In this document: positions 47,101 to 55,000 of the stretch, piece after piece | Numbering within the stretch: position 1 is the first letter of the stretch | Layout of the letters: every line of letters begins with the position of its first letter | From: Mytilisepta virgata | Lineage: Eukaryota > Mollusca > Bivalvia > Mytilida > Mytilidae | Length of the DNA stretch: 64,000 bases | Assembly (NCBI GenBank): GCA_028015205.1 | Contig: CM051511.1 | Location: 36,605,204-36,669,203, forward strand | Direction of reading: 5' to 3' | The notes under the pieces: generated by a model | The model's database searches: none | Seen by the model: the letters and a program-made list of their open reading frames with translations, nothing else | What the model was told of the DNA's origin: nothing | Made by a program: the position numbers and the translations under genes

Positions 47101-50100
47101 AAGCAAATGTAAATTTTAACATCAGTTAATAGGCAATATATGTATGTTTGTGCATTGAAGTGACCTCATATTGGGGAAATTGTGAAGAACTGGCAAGTTT
47201 TCAATTATGGTTGGGATCAATAATTGCTCTTATAGAATGCCTAAATGCCGACTTTAAGATTTATCTCCCATTTACGGAGTTATCTTCTCTTTGGAGAAGG
47301 TGTCTTCCATAGTATCCTTGAAAAACATTAATGATATTTTTTGTGATATATTTTCTTACATTTTTTTTTATGTCTGATGGAAGCCTTCCCCAATTCATTA
47401 TTTTAAGAAAAACAGTTGGAGTAATTTTTGCCCAAGACACCTTCTGTCAGGTAAGATATCTCATGCATTTGGGAGGCAACTCAAATATCTGCAAATAAGG
47501 AATATCTTTGGTTATTCCGTCATTCAGGGAGGTTCAAAAAAGGAAGTCTTTCCAATATTTAAAGACCTTTTATGAGCTTTAGTTTGTTTTAGGTGACAAT
47601 ATGTTGATATTACATTTTTTTTTATGTCTGATGGAAGCCTTCCCCAATTCATTATTTTAAGAAAAACAGTTGAAGTAATTTTTGCCCAAGACACCTTCTG
47701 TCAGGTAAGATATCTCATGCATTTGGGAGGCAACTCAAATATCTGCAAATAAGGAATACATGTATCTTTGGTTATTCCGTCATTCAGGGAGGTTCAAAAA
47801 AGGAAGTCTTTCCAATATTTAAAGACCTTTTATGAGCTTTAGTTTGTTTTAGGTGACAATATGTTGATATTACAGTGATAACTTTATGATCCCGTTATTT
47901 TTTCAGATAGGAGATTTTGGTTTAGCTAGAGAGTATGGTGAACCATTAAAACAATACACACCAGTCGTAGTGACGCTGTGGTACAGATCACCAGAATTAT
48001 TACTTGGTATTAAGGTATATGCTGATACTATTAACATATGCAATCAGAAATTATTGCATTTTTATATTATAACAAATTGTAGAAATTAGACAGCATGAGA
48101 TGAATTCATGTGATTCATATACATCTGTAAAAAGACAAAACAATAGTCGAACCTGTCTTATGTTACCTTCCAAGGGAGAGTAAAATTATGGTCACTAAAG
48201 ACAGGTGGTCTTTATATACCGGTTAATTTTATGTAGAATGCACTACAAAGGGAATTTGAAATGATGGTCTTTTAAGACAGTTTATTGCTTAATACAGGTG
48301 GTCGCTAAAGCAGGTTTCACTGTAAGTGTAATTACTGCAACACTCATTCACATGTAGTTGGATTTTTATTTTATTTTATAGTATTTTCAACAGTTAATAT
48401 ATAAAAATGAATTCTTGCATTTTTGATAATTTCTCATCAAATAGCATTTTCTGTAGTTCATTAGTTCATGGCAGAACAATTGCATACAATAAATGTATAA
48501 TTGTCTCTACTGAGTGCCCTTGCCAACTCTCTGAAGGATTAATTACAATATGTAATTACATTTTAGGGATACTCCACCCATATAGATATGTAGTCTGTAT
48601 ATACTGTATTTCAGGAATATTCCACCGCTATTGATATGTGGTCTGTAGGATGTATATTTGCAGAGTTACTGATGATGAAGGCTTTGTGGCCTGGAAGAAC
48701 AGAAATTGATGAACTCAATAGAATTTTTAAGGTATTTTTTTTGTTCATCTTTCATCTCTGTGCTTCTGTAAGGGGTACTGGGTCACTGTGACTGGTGCCC
48801 ACCCTTACATGTACATCAGTGCATGTCTTCACCTATATGTAACAATATCTTAGATAAACTCATCGACATACCTGATTTAAAGTTCCTGCAAATGCTAGTA
48901 CAGTCAAACCTGTCAATTAAGGGCACACAAGAGACCAGAAAAAGATGCCCTTTATGAGCTTGTGCCCTTTATACAGAGGTTAATTTTAAATGCTTTGTTC
49001 CTGAATGGGACTTTTTCACTGTGCCCTTTATAGGCAGTGATTTGCTATATAGAGGTGCCCTTTAAAGCAGGTTTGACTGTAATTATTTCCCTTTTGTAAT
49101 ACAACAGTTTAATTCTGCATACTTTATTATTTTAGCATATGGTCTTTTAAGAAAAGTGAAATATCAATGAAAAAATATTTTCGAACTTAAAAGATGGTTG
49201 TTTGTACAATATTTATATTGTAGGATCTGGGAACACCTAATGAGAAAATTTGGCCTGGTTACAGTGAACTTCCTGGGGTAAAGAAATGTTCATTTGGTAA
49301 CTTTGCTGACCATCCTTACAACACATTACGGCAGAAGTTTGGTTCTTATCTCTCTGATGCTGGGTTTGATTTATTAAATAGGTCAGTATTAGTGTATTGG
49401 CTGTAAATGTTGGTCTGTGAAATTTTTTTTTCACAATTTTAGTACTTTATTCAGTCGCAAATAGGTTGTAACTATGACTATTGAACTGACCCAATTTTAT
49501 TCAGTCATTTATTCCAGGGAAACAAAAACATTTCACGTATGAAATTTTAAATGTAAAATGTAATTAACTCTTCCTGTGAGATTTTATTTCATTAAATACA
49601 TGTTTTACATCTATGAATTGCACCAAATATACACAAAATGCATGAAAAATATTTAAAATAATGGTTTTACAAATTATGGGAGAAGTCTGAGGTAGTCATT
49701 TCAAATTTTTTAATGCACTTATTTTTGTATTGAAAATTCCCCAATTCAAAATCATATTTGTGCAATTATAAACTTTCAAAATGCCAACAATTCATTCCAT
49801 GAACTGATTTCACCAAAAGGAAGAGGGTGTATGAACATAGAAGGTGAGTTCACCAGATGACAGCAGACCTTCATACTGTCATTTAGGAGATATGCACAGG
49901 TTGTGGCTTGATTGCCTTACAAATTACGATCACTGACAATGCATTGGCTGATTTAAAAAATTGATAATTGCAATTATTATATTATAAATTTGTGTGAGCA
50001 AGTGTGTATCGAAACAATACTGGCTGTAAGTGAGAAGATTTAATTGAAAAATAATACTTAAATTCTGAATGTGACAAATTGCACCTAGCTATAGACTGAA

Positions 50101-51271
50101 GCAAGTAAAGGCATCAATTGTAAAATACATGACCTGATATTTTCAAATTGGAATGCATTTATATTGATCCTACCACAAAAGGAATCTTATTTACATGTAT
50201 CAACAGATTATATGTAAATGTGTTCTTATTAGTCCAAATGCACATTTTTAAAAAAAATCTTTATAATTAAAAAAAATTTTAATCGTGATTTAGGTAAATT
50301 TTCTACAAGTCAATTCGATCTGTCATATGGTATTAACTCTATTACAGATTTCTAACATATAGTCCTGCCAAACGAATCACAGCAGAAGATGGAATCAAAC
50401 AAGAATACTTCAAGGAATCGCCATTACCTATAGACCCTTCTATGTTCCCAACATGGCCGGCTAAAAGTGAACAACCAAGGAAACATCTTAACTCCCCAAA
50501 ACCGCCATCTGGTGGCAAGGCCTATAACAAATTGTTGGTATGTATAACACTGTTACAATCTGTTTTCAGGTTAGATAAAATTATTGAAAATTATTGATGT
50601 CACAAGTAATAGAAATGAGTTTGATGCTGTCAGAATTATGCAAATTTGTTTTCAATAATTTGAACCATGTCGTCTTTAAGGACAAACCTATAAGTCATTA
50701 TTTGAAATATAAACAGTTGTATAAACCCACAAATAAAGTTGCACATGTGGGTGGGGACATGCAGTTAGATGTCCCGTAGCATCAGTATAGTTTGGGACGA
50801 CATCAGAATATCGAAGGATAAAAAACTTTATTCCTTGGGGTAGGGGTCAAAACAGTGGAAAGTTATCGGACATTGATTTTCAAAATTTGGCAATCGCACA
50901 TGTACTTAAGTTTCGCCAGTGACTCTCATAACTGAAACAGTTAGAAAAGAGAAAACAACATATTAAACATTGTGCTGAAGAAACAAGACTTGTAAATGCT
51001 ACTATTTAAATGCATTTTGATAGATGTTTTTTCAATGTATATTCTCTCTCTGTCAATTAATATTTTTCAAAGTAAGTTAAGAGTAGGATGTGTCAAGGAA
51101 AAAACTATGTTAATTAACTTTATTTTACAGTAAAATTTTGATAATGTTGTCACTTAATTGTTTATTTTTTGTCTACAGGGAGATGATGATGAAAAAGCTA
51201 TGGGATTCCATCTGACAAATGCTGCCACTGGTGCATCAGCTGTAGGACCTGGGTTCAGTCTAAAGTTTTAG
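29018..51271 (+). CDS. CDK11: CDK11 (PITSLRE) cyclin-dependent kinase, complete
   Basis: Sixteen coding exons join in phase to 2298 bases, 765 residues plus stop. CDK11 pairs with L-type cyclins and acts on transcription and pre-mRNA splicing in the nucleus; a shorter form acts in mitosis. The N-terminal half (1-400) is basic RE/KE-rich then acidic Ser/Glu-rich, typical of CDK11. The kinase domain shows the Gly loop EEGAYGVVY (from residue 412), VALK lysine 434, PITSLRE (446-452), HRDLKTSN (527-534), DFG (547-549), the activation-segment [10 protein letters not shown] and [11 protein letters not shown]. It ends GPGFSLKF, the conserved CDK11 C-terminus. The human protein is about 795 residues. 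The ATG lies 6 nt after an acceptor (TTTATTGTAG), so a 5' non-coding exon lies upstream. No disruption is seen. Confidence 0.97.
29620..30480. repeat. Tandem ~220-bp repeat in CDK11 intron 1
   Basis: GGATTTTTACCAAACTTGGA, CAGAAGTTTGTTCATGATC and CCGTATTTTACTTATAAATG recur three times (about 29990, 30230, 30425). It begins AGCGAGACATAGTGATCCTA; an inverse relative lies at 63750-63935. Confidence 0.8.
30608..30786 (+). CDS. CDK11: CDK11 coding exon 2
   Basis: Residues 58-118. [17 protein letters not shown] parallels human REDSMEDRGEEDDSLAIKPPQ; then a Lys/His-rich stretch ending [11 protein letters not shown]. Acceptor TTTTACAG, donor TCTA|GTGAGT. Confidence 0.94.
30940..31820. other. CDK11 intron 2, no supported feature
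   Basis: AT-rich. An open frame at 31485-31667 has no recognisable domain or splice sites and is not called. Confidence 0.5.
31823..31979 (+). CDS. CDK11: CDK11 coding exon 3
   Basis: Residues 118-170, a basic coiled-coil-like segment ([20 protein letters not shown]). Acceptor TTCTTTTAG, donor GAAAG|GTATGA. The phase is 1 in, 2 out. Confidence 0.93.
32060..32217. mobile_element. Palindromic MITE (family F)
   Basis: ATGAGGAACCAGAGTGAGTT and AACTCACTCTGGTTTCTTATT bracket arms with AATGTAGGTAAGGGAGATAA and its inverse. Second copy at 42478-42618, also in a CDK11 intron. Confidence 0.85.
32455..33020. repeat. Nested inverted repeat with a tight inner hairpin
   Basis: Inner arms at 32684-32709 and 32760-32785 (TATGAGCAACAGCCTTGC) match 25 of 26 bases with a 50-bp loop. 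Outer blocks ATGGTATGATTTGGCCCC and GGGGCCAAATGATGG..CCATACTTT are also inverse. In CDK11 intron 3, so the pre-mRNA can fold here. Confidence 0.75.
33240..34060. other. CDK11 intron 3, right part
   Basis: AT-rich with a small inverted repeat (GGCATTATATTTG at 33324 and CAAATATAATGCC at 33362) and recurring TAGAGCATGGCATCAAT-type blocks. Nothing coding. Confidence 0.5.
34075..34193 (+). CDS. CDK11: CDK11 coding exon 4
   Basis: Residues 170-210, RE-rich helix ([20 protein letters not shown]). Acceptor TTTTTTTCAAG is weak in its -3 base; donor GAAG|GTTTGT. The phase fits exons 3 and 5. Confidence 0.9.
34338..34695. mobile_element. Hairpin element family C, inverted copy
   Basis: TTCTCCTATTCTTGAGGTG to GAGAAATTCCATAAC, reverse-orientation relative of 5241-5625. 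It contains AAACAAACTACATAGCAAC and the hairpin half. Confidence 0.85.
34840..35720. repeat. Tandem ~180-bp repeat in CDK11 intron 4
   Basis: ATCTACCTACCCTGAAATTT, AGGAAATCCCAAAACCCATT and TAGGAGTTATTGCCCTTTTT recur four times. A run GGGGTGGGGGGGGGGGG lies at 35334-35350 in the CDK11 sense strand. Confidence 0.8.
35813..36300 (+). pseudogene. RT retroelement 3' fragment
   Basis: [18 protein letters not shown] coding remnant at 35816-35860, then UTR (GGATTTGACATGGGCAGCAT, CTTCTGGAGCACCTGAG) and a tail with GAAGACCCATTGGTAGCC and TGTTGTCTCTTTGACACATT, a tail I recognise from mussel sequence. Inserted in CDK11 intron 4. Confidence 0.75.
36989..37141 (+). CDS. CDK11: CDK11 coding exon 5
   Basis: Residues 210-261, His/Arg/Ser-rich ([20 protein letters not shown]). 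Acceptor CTTTAAAG, donor AAAG|GTAGGA. The frame stays open 22 codons past the donor to a TAG at 37210 (see findings). Confidence 0.88.
37275..37480. mobile_element. TGTAAATTC-ended MITE (family E), TA flanks
   Basis: CTGTAAGTTCAGAAATTATT to TTCCGAATTTACAG, flanked by TA on both sides; 206 bp in CDK11 intron 5. Confidence 0.8.
38816..38977 (+). CDS. CDK11: CDK11 coding exon 6
   Basis: Residues 261-315: a Lys/Pro/Glu stretch, then an acidic Ser/Glu/Asp run ([20 protein letters not shown]) equivalent to the long acidic tract of vertebrate CDK11. Acceptor TTTTACAG, donor TCAG|GTAATT. Confidence 0.93.
39160..39600. repeat. Interspersed repeat with duplicated internal unit
   Basis: TTATGCCCCGAGTACGATAG start, TCAGGTTAAAGTTTTTGGTG twice, GTCACATCAACTT twice, end GTCCTGTGGACACATATTCT. 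Common layout for an invertebrate non-coding repeat; in CDK11 intron 6. Confidence 0.7.
39744..40331. mobile_element. pogo/Tigger-like non-autonomous element, TA target duplication
   Basis: CAGTGGAAACCCCCGAAAAC to GAGGTTCCACTG, 588 bp, TA on both sides. Subterminal repeats GAAAACCGG / CTGAAAACCG. CAGTGGAACC ends with TA duplication match the Tc1/mariner-pogo superfamily; no transposase ORF. Confidence 0.85.
40645..40725 (+). CDS. CDK11: CDK11 coding exon 7
   Basis: Residues 315-342, acidic ([20 protein letters not shown]), continuing the Ser/Glu tract. Acceptor TTTTTTTCAG, donor ATGG|GTTAGT. Confidence 0.92.
41176..41527. mobile_element. Family B inverted-repeat element
   Basis: GTCCACACCAAATTGATTTT to AAATAAATTTGATGTGTC; CDK11 intron 7. 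Confidence 0.8.
42128..42385 (+). CDS. CDK11: CDK11 coding exon 8 (Gly loop)
   Basis: Residues 342-428. It includes the pre-kinase segment [20 protein letters not shown] and the ATP-binding loop [18 protein letters not shown]. An in-frame Met at 42190 (residue 363, MSEHEED) could start a 403-residue kinase-only form like vertebrate p58. Acceptor TTTTCCAG, donor ACAG|GTATAT. Confidence 0.96.
42478..42618. mobile_element. Palindromic MITE (family F), second copy
   Basis: TTTTCCTAACCAATGTAGGT to AACTCACTCTGGTTTCTCA, about 100 bp after CDK11 exon 8. Confidence 0.82.
42897..43149 (+). mobile_element. tRNA-derived SINE with 12-bp target-site duplication
   Basis: GGGGCCTCGCTGGCTGAGTG carries an A-box (TGGCTGAGTGG) and GTGAGTTCGAATCTC a B-box of the RNA polymerase III promoter. 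A conserved-type body follows (GGGTACTCCGGCTTCCTCCA), then an AAACAAACAAAC tail. CATATTCTATTA flanks both ends (42885-42896 and 43150-43161), showing LINE-mediated insertion into CDK11 intron 8. Confidence 0.93.
43935..44056 (+). CDS. CDK11: CDK11 coding exon 9 (PITSLRE helix)
   Basis: Residues 428-468: [17 protein letters not shown], the name-giving PITSLRE, then [11 protein letters not shown]. It contains the ATP-anchoring Lys 434 and the C-helix Glu of PITSLRE. Donor AGG|GTAATT at 44057; its last ~29 bases and donor are copied 14 more times downstream with the stronger GTAAGT. Confidence 0.96.
44028..44950 (+). repeat. 63-bp array built from the CDK11 exon 9/intron 9 junction, 15 copies
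   Basis: Each unit has about 29 bases of exon end (CAGCATCCAAACATTGTTAC, AGTCAGG) then GTAAGTATCTAATGATTTGG and CTATTAACTAAACC. The first copy is the real junction (AGG|GTAATT at 44057). Donor-like GTAAG follows near 44120, 44183, 44246, 44309, 44372, 44435, 44498, 44561, 44624, 44687, 44750 and 44813, then GTTAG, then GTAAG near 44931. Variant blocks (ACCTCAACATCC with AGTTAGG) recur every three units. Confidence 0.95.
44972..45395. mobile_element. CAGTCAACTCC-ended MITE, TA target duplication
   Basis: CAGTCAACTCCACTTAATTG to GCAATTAGGAGGAGTTTATTG, 424 bp, TA both sides. It sits immediately after the exon-junction array. Confidence 0.82.
45715..45875. mobile_element. CAGTCAAACCTG-type MITE, diverged
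   Basis: CTGGTCTATAAAAGGCAGCC, GGGTTAATTTTACAAGC, AAAGCAGGTCTGACTG|TA. Ends about 50 bp before the CDK11 exon 10 acceptor. Confidence 0.75.
45926..46031 (+). CDS. CDK11: CDK11 coding exon 10
   Basis: Residues 469-504: [20 protein letters not shown] then [15 protein letters not shown], the hinge region, almost identical to human CDK11. Acceptor CCTTTCAG, donor GTCG|GTATGT. Confidence 0.97.
46032..46737. other. CDK11 intron 10, no feature
   Basis: AT-rich intron; I see no repeat family or exon-like stretch. Confidence 0.5.
46738..46859 (+). CDS. CDK11: CDK11 coding exon 11 (catalytic loop)
   Basis: Residues 504-544. [18 protein letters not shown] holds the catalytic Asp (HRD, 527-529) and metal-binding Asn 534. 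Acceptor TTTTTTCAG, donor AAG|GTTTGT. Confidence 0.97.
47358..47874. repeat. 254/260-bp direct tandem duplication in CDK11 intron 11
   Basis: Copy 1 47358-47611, copy 2 47612-47874, almost identical (TGGAGT/TGAAGT; copy 2 has an extra six bases making TACATGTATC). Copy 2 ends 32 bp before the exon 12 acceptor. Confidence 0.95.
47907..48014 (+). CDS. CDK11: CDK11 coding exon 12 (DFG and activation segment)
   Basis: Residues 545-580: [20 protein letters not shown] then [16 protein letters not shown]. It contains DFG (547-549) and the T-loop Thr in VVTLWYR. Acceptor TTTTTTCAG, donor AAG|GTATAT. Confidence 0.97.
48141..48324. mobile_element. CAGTCAAACCTG-type MITE, diverged
   Basis: TAGTCGAACCTGTCTTATG to AAAGCAGGTTTCACTG|TA, with ACCGGTTAATTTTATG inside; in CDK11 intron 12. 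Confidence 0.75.
48561..48610 (+). pseudogene. Decayed copy of the CDK11 exon 13 acceptor and exon start
   Basis: TTTTAGGGATACTCCACCCA and TATAGATATGTAGTCTGTA mirror ATTTCAGGAATATTCCACCG and CTATTGATATGTGGTCTGTA 48 bp later. Read as exon it gives GYSTHIDM then a stop where the real exon has Trp. Confidence 0.85.
48615..48731 (+). CDS. CDK11: CDK11 coding exon 13
   Basis: Residues 581-619: [20 protein letters not shown] then [15 protein letters not shown]. The Asp of DMWSVG anchors the catalytic loop. Acceptor ATTTCAG. A decayed copy of this acceptor and exon start lies 48 bp upstream. Confidence 0.97.
48901..49079. mobile_element. CAGTCAAACCTG-ended MITE, cleanest copy, TA duplication
   Basis: CAGTCAAACCTGTCAATTAA to AAAGCAGGTTTGACTG, 179 bp, flanked by TA. 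Internal GTGCCCTTTATA blocks; in CDK11 intron 13. Confidence 0.88.
49224..49381 (+). CDS. CDK11: CDK11 coding exon 14
   Basis: Residues 620-672: [20 protein letters not shown] through [14 protein letters not shown], the CMGC-insert region. Acceptor ATTGTAG, donor ATAG|GTCAGT. Confidence 0.96.
49382..50347. other. CDK11 intron 14, no feature
   Basis: AT-rich; nothing recognisable on either strand. Confidence 0.5.
50348..50537 (+). CDS. CDK11: CDK11 coding exon 15
   Basis: Residues 672-735. [15 protein letters not shown] and [16 protein letters not shown] are strongly conserved in CDK11; the KPPSGGKAY part is more variable. Acceptor ATTACAG, donor TTG|GTATGT. Confidence 0.96.
50538..51178. 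other. CDK11 intron 15
   Basis: Contains a segment (50795-51120) related to 16290-16650: GGATAAAAAACTTTATTCCT, TTATCGGACATTGATTTT and AACTATGTTAATTAAC are shared in character, so probably a dispersed repeat. Confidence 0.55.
51179..51271 (+). CDS. CDK11: CDK11 coding exon 16 (C-terminus)
   Basis: Residues 736-765 and [23 protein letters not shown] then [10 protein letters not shown], matching the CDK11 C-terminus (GFHLT...[11 protein letters not shown]). Acceptor GTCTACAG. Possible poly(A) signals AATAAA follow at 51593 and 51897. Confidence 0.97.
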   Translation, partial: GDDDEKAMGFHLTNAATGASAVGPGFSLKF

Positions 51272-52230
51272 CTAGCGATATATCAAGACTTTGTTTATTG
51301 TTGCCAAGAGTTACCTATCTTCATTTCAGAATTTGTACCTTCAAATTGGAATCGAAATTGAAGAATTCTGTCAGAGCAAATTTTAATTAAACAGGTCTAC
51401 AAATGTTTAACTATATCCTGGTTTCACAAAAATTCTGGCAATCATTCACAGACAAATGAAGGTTATGTAAACATAATTATTTCTAGATTTTGATCTCAAC
51501 CAACACCTTTTTTTTACATAAAATATTCATATTTTTGTTATTGAAAGACATGAAGTCCATTTTTAGCTCAGAATCCATGTAACGTAAAACAAAATAAAAA
51601 CTGACAAACTACCTCGGCCATTAACTGAATTTTCCCAGCCAAATTTTTGTGAGCAGTTGGTTCCACAGAGTGATGTCATTTTGAAAGCTCTTTTTCTTGT
51701 AATGAAAAGTTCTTCATTAGAATCAAGGAATGTTTTGTAAAAGTTGGTCATTCAACCTATGTCCCGTCGACATATAGTCAGAAAATTACGGTAATTGTTT
51801 ATGTCTTATATTCTTTCACAAAGTGCTTTTCAATACTGTAATGCTCTTTTTGTGCTAAAGAGAGACCAAATGTATTTAAAAATATGTCTATTATGAATAA
51901 ATTTTACAAATTCATTATTTTTTTTATTTCTTTTGAATACATTTGTTTTTATCATGTCGTCTGCCGATAAACTTGTCATTTCATTTGCCTTTATAATGTC
52001 ATTTACATTCATCAAATTGATCGTTTCATGTGTGAATAATCATCATTTAAATAAATTATGTAACTCCATAGCTACAGACCCCTTATTTTGGAGAAGACAA
52101 GGCAATACTTTTCCAAGGTTTTTTTTTTTTGTAATTCCATGCACTATTTAAAACTTATTCTTAGCCCAAGGCTTAGCATTTAATCGGATGGTATTTATGC
52201 ACAAATGATATTTACTAATTAAAAAAAAGA
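51272..52230. other. CDK11 3' UTR and convergent intergenic DNA
   Basis: AATAAA at 51593 and 51897 are candidate poly(A) signals. Otherwise AT-rich, no ORF of note. Confidence 0.5.
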
Positions 52231-52235
52231 TTTAA

Positions 52236-52584
52236 GTCCACACCAAATAGATCTTTACTTCTTTAGATTTCACCGCTACGACTTTTTCATTATTTAAATT
52301 TTAAGAAAAATATTTTGCCACTTCATTTTGCAAAATTGCTGAAAATTTGGCCCAGTTTATTCATTTTTCAAGAAATTAAAAATAAAATTGTTTGCCCGCT
52401 CATAAAATTTTGTAACAATTGGGATTTTTTCTCATTGTTTACAATATTTTAGTTAAAAAAATTTGATCTTTGCCCTGAAAAAAGTAGTCCTCAAGAAAAA
52501 AAAATTAAAATTAAAATTTTGCACGCTCGCACCTATTTTTGCGATCCAAAAATCGAAAGAACTAATATTCATTTGGTGTGGCCT
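52236..52584. mobile_element. Family B inverted-repeat element, best copy
   Basis: GTCCACACCAAATAGATCTT to ATTCATTTGGTGTGGCC, 349 bp with ~20-bp inverse ends and internal CTCAAGAAAAAAAAATTAAA. Non-autonomous. Confidence 0.85.
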
Positions 52585-52683
52585 AAGGTGGCAGATACAA
52601 TTCAGAACAATCATTTTGAATTGTCTGTAGTAAGATGGTTAACGTATGAGATTATTATCCCATTATTATGGTACACAATACAT

Positions 52684-53059
52684 TCTCATATTCTTAACGT
52701 GTTTAATCGGTAGGATAAAAGTACATAATATTTTTAACCACTTCCCAGTGATTAAATTTCTACGTGGGAATTACCGGCGTTTTTTCTACAGTTATTAGAA
52801 CGATAAATTAGGGAAGTCCAGAAATGACGTCTATTTAAACAAACTACGTAGCAACGAAATTTTCTTGAGGTTTTTGTCGAAAATCATAGGAGAAACAGAT
52901 TCTCCTTCAATTTACTCGTGAGTTATGGAATTTCTCCACCCTGAATAGTTAAATTTTAGATTTTAATACGCTTGCAAAAGCTCGCGTGTTGAAAATCGAA
53001 AATTTAACTATCTCATGCTGGAGAAATTCCATAACTCACTCGTGCCTGAAGGAGAATCT
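52684..53059. mobile_element. Hairpin element family C, third copy
   Basis: TTCTCATATTCTTAACGTG to GCCTGAAGGAGAATCTA. The right part is a ~150-bp hairpin (AGATTCTCCTTCAATTTACT ... GAGAATCT). Confidence 0.87.
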
Positions 53060-53235
53060 ATATGTATACTTCTGTTTTTTTCTTTTTCAAGTGGTTTTTC
53101 TGGAATTAAAAGAAATATTGAAATGAAAAGCTGAAGTTATTGGCAAAATTGTTTAATAATATAAGGAGATAAACAGTTTCAATGGATTTCCTTTCAAGTG
53201 TAATCAATTATTAATTCAGTCTTATACATGTATGT

Positions 53236-54185
53236 TTATTTGTTAATTTAGTTGGGGTTTAATGCCATTTTCAACACATTTGGCTATTTTGTGGTGGCCA
53301 GTTTTTAGACCCCTACCTGCAAGCCGAAGGGGACTTTAGATGTTGATTTGATATTTTTTATAGTTTTACCATGACGAGTTACTGATCAAGTTCGAATTTT
53401 GTTCCGGTCTGTTGATTTTTTGCAGAGTTATGGTCCTTGGAAAATTCACGCAAGACTTTAGATGTTGATTTGATATTTGGTTTATAGTTTTACCATGACA
53501 AGTTACTTAGCAAGTTCGAATTTGTTCCAATCTAATGATTTTTTTGCAGAGTTATGGTCCTTGGACTTAGAAAATTCACGTAAATAATCAGTTTTCCCCA
53601 CTTTTTTTCGTCATGCTTGAAAAATTGATTTTATATTTGGTATATAGTTAAACCATGACAAGTTACAGATCAAGTTCAAATTTTGTTTCGTCTGGATGAT
53701 TTTTTTGAAGTTTGAACCTCAGTTTTGGAATTGAATCTTGAAGAAGTTAAATAAAAATAGCACTGATCGGATTATTATTGTGAGAGTTAGTGCCTTTGGA
53801 AAGACCTTTTACCAAGTGATCTTATTGGTATGTGAGCACATAATGATGAGCTACAGAGCAAGCTGATCAGGAAATTATTGTGTACCCCATGCAAACATAG
53901 TTTCAGGATTTTTAGAAGTCACTCTGTCCATACATCTTCGTCCGATTCACGTACATGTACTTAAGATTTTACGTGTTTTCTCATAGCTCAAGCCGGTATG
54001 GGACGTTGTATTGCCCAGCAATACTTTCAGAATGCTTGTTATTGGTGGAGGCATCCGGAGTACCCTGAGAGAACCACTCTACCTTCAGTAGGAAAATTGG
54101 CAATCCTGGTCAATTAAGATCGGAGTTGAACACACTCCGCCACAGGTGAGATTCAAACTCACAACCTCAGTGTATGACCATTTAA
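53236..54185 (-). mobile_element. tRNA-type SINE split by a ~735-bp nested repeat
   Basis: Minus-strand SINE body: 54185-54042 (GTGAGTTTGAATCTCACC, GGGTACTCCGGATGCCTCCA) and 53307-53236 (AACTGGCCACCACAAAATAG, CCAAATGTG). In the intact SINE at 42897 these join directly. The insert 53308-54041 starts GACCCCTACCTGCAAGCCGA and holds a ~130-bp unit repeated three times (TAGTTTTACCATGAC, AGTTACTGATCAAG). Confidence 0.82.
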
Positions 54186-54897
54186 GCTTAAACAAAACAT
54201 AATATTTTAATAATTATTCATATTTATTTGTGGGTTGATCTGTCCACGAAATCCACAAAAATTGGTGTCCCATGAAACATAAGTGTTCAAATACAAAGAA
54301 TGTAAGCCACAGGTCATAAAAAAGATACTTGCAGGATCACCCGACTTCAGGCCATTTGGGCATTTTCAAAACTGGAAGACTGCATACACAAATTTAACCA
54401 CATTTGTACATTTTACTGGTACATTTGCCTAAAAGATATCAGAAAAATAAAACCAAAGTAAAAATAACACAATTTGCAAAATCCCAAGATTTTCCTTTCT
54501 CATGTTTACAATCACTGCTACTTATAAACATTCATGAAACTGCTGGGAAACACAACATGCATTAAGTTTTTGAATAACCAACTATTACAGTAACTGCAGT
54601 CTGAAGAACAGTAATCATAATAAACAAACATGCTGTAGGCAGATAGAGAGAAAATACCGATAGTTAATAATATATAATTTTATTTGATTTTATTTCAATT
54701 TTATCACAGCCTGATGATCTACATTTTATTAAAACTCATTTAAATTCAACAATACATTTGACTAGATTTACTTTATTGCACTGAACTCAGAACAATACAT
54801 GTATGTTAATTTTCCGATCAAATTTAATCTCAGAATTTTATTGATAGATGCTTTTTCCCAAAATCTAGTCTATAAATGTATAATACATGTATATATA

Positions 54898-55000
54898 AAG
54901 GCTATTCCATTAAATGGATGTGGGAGGGTAGGAAGGGAAGTTTTATTATTGGACATGGGTTCTTCCTACCCTCCCACATTCATATAAATGGAATAGCCCT
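54898..55000. mobile_element. Family D MITE, short copy
   Basis: AAGGCTATTCCATTAAATGG ... AAATGGAATAGCCCTGA; only 103 bp, almost entirely the two inverse ends. Confidence 0.85.
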
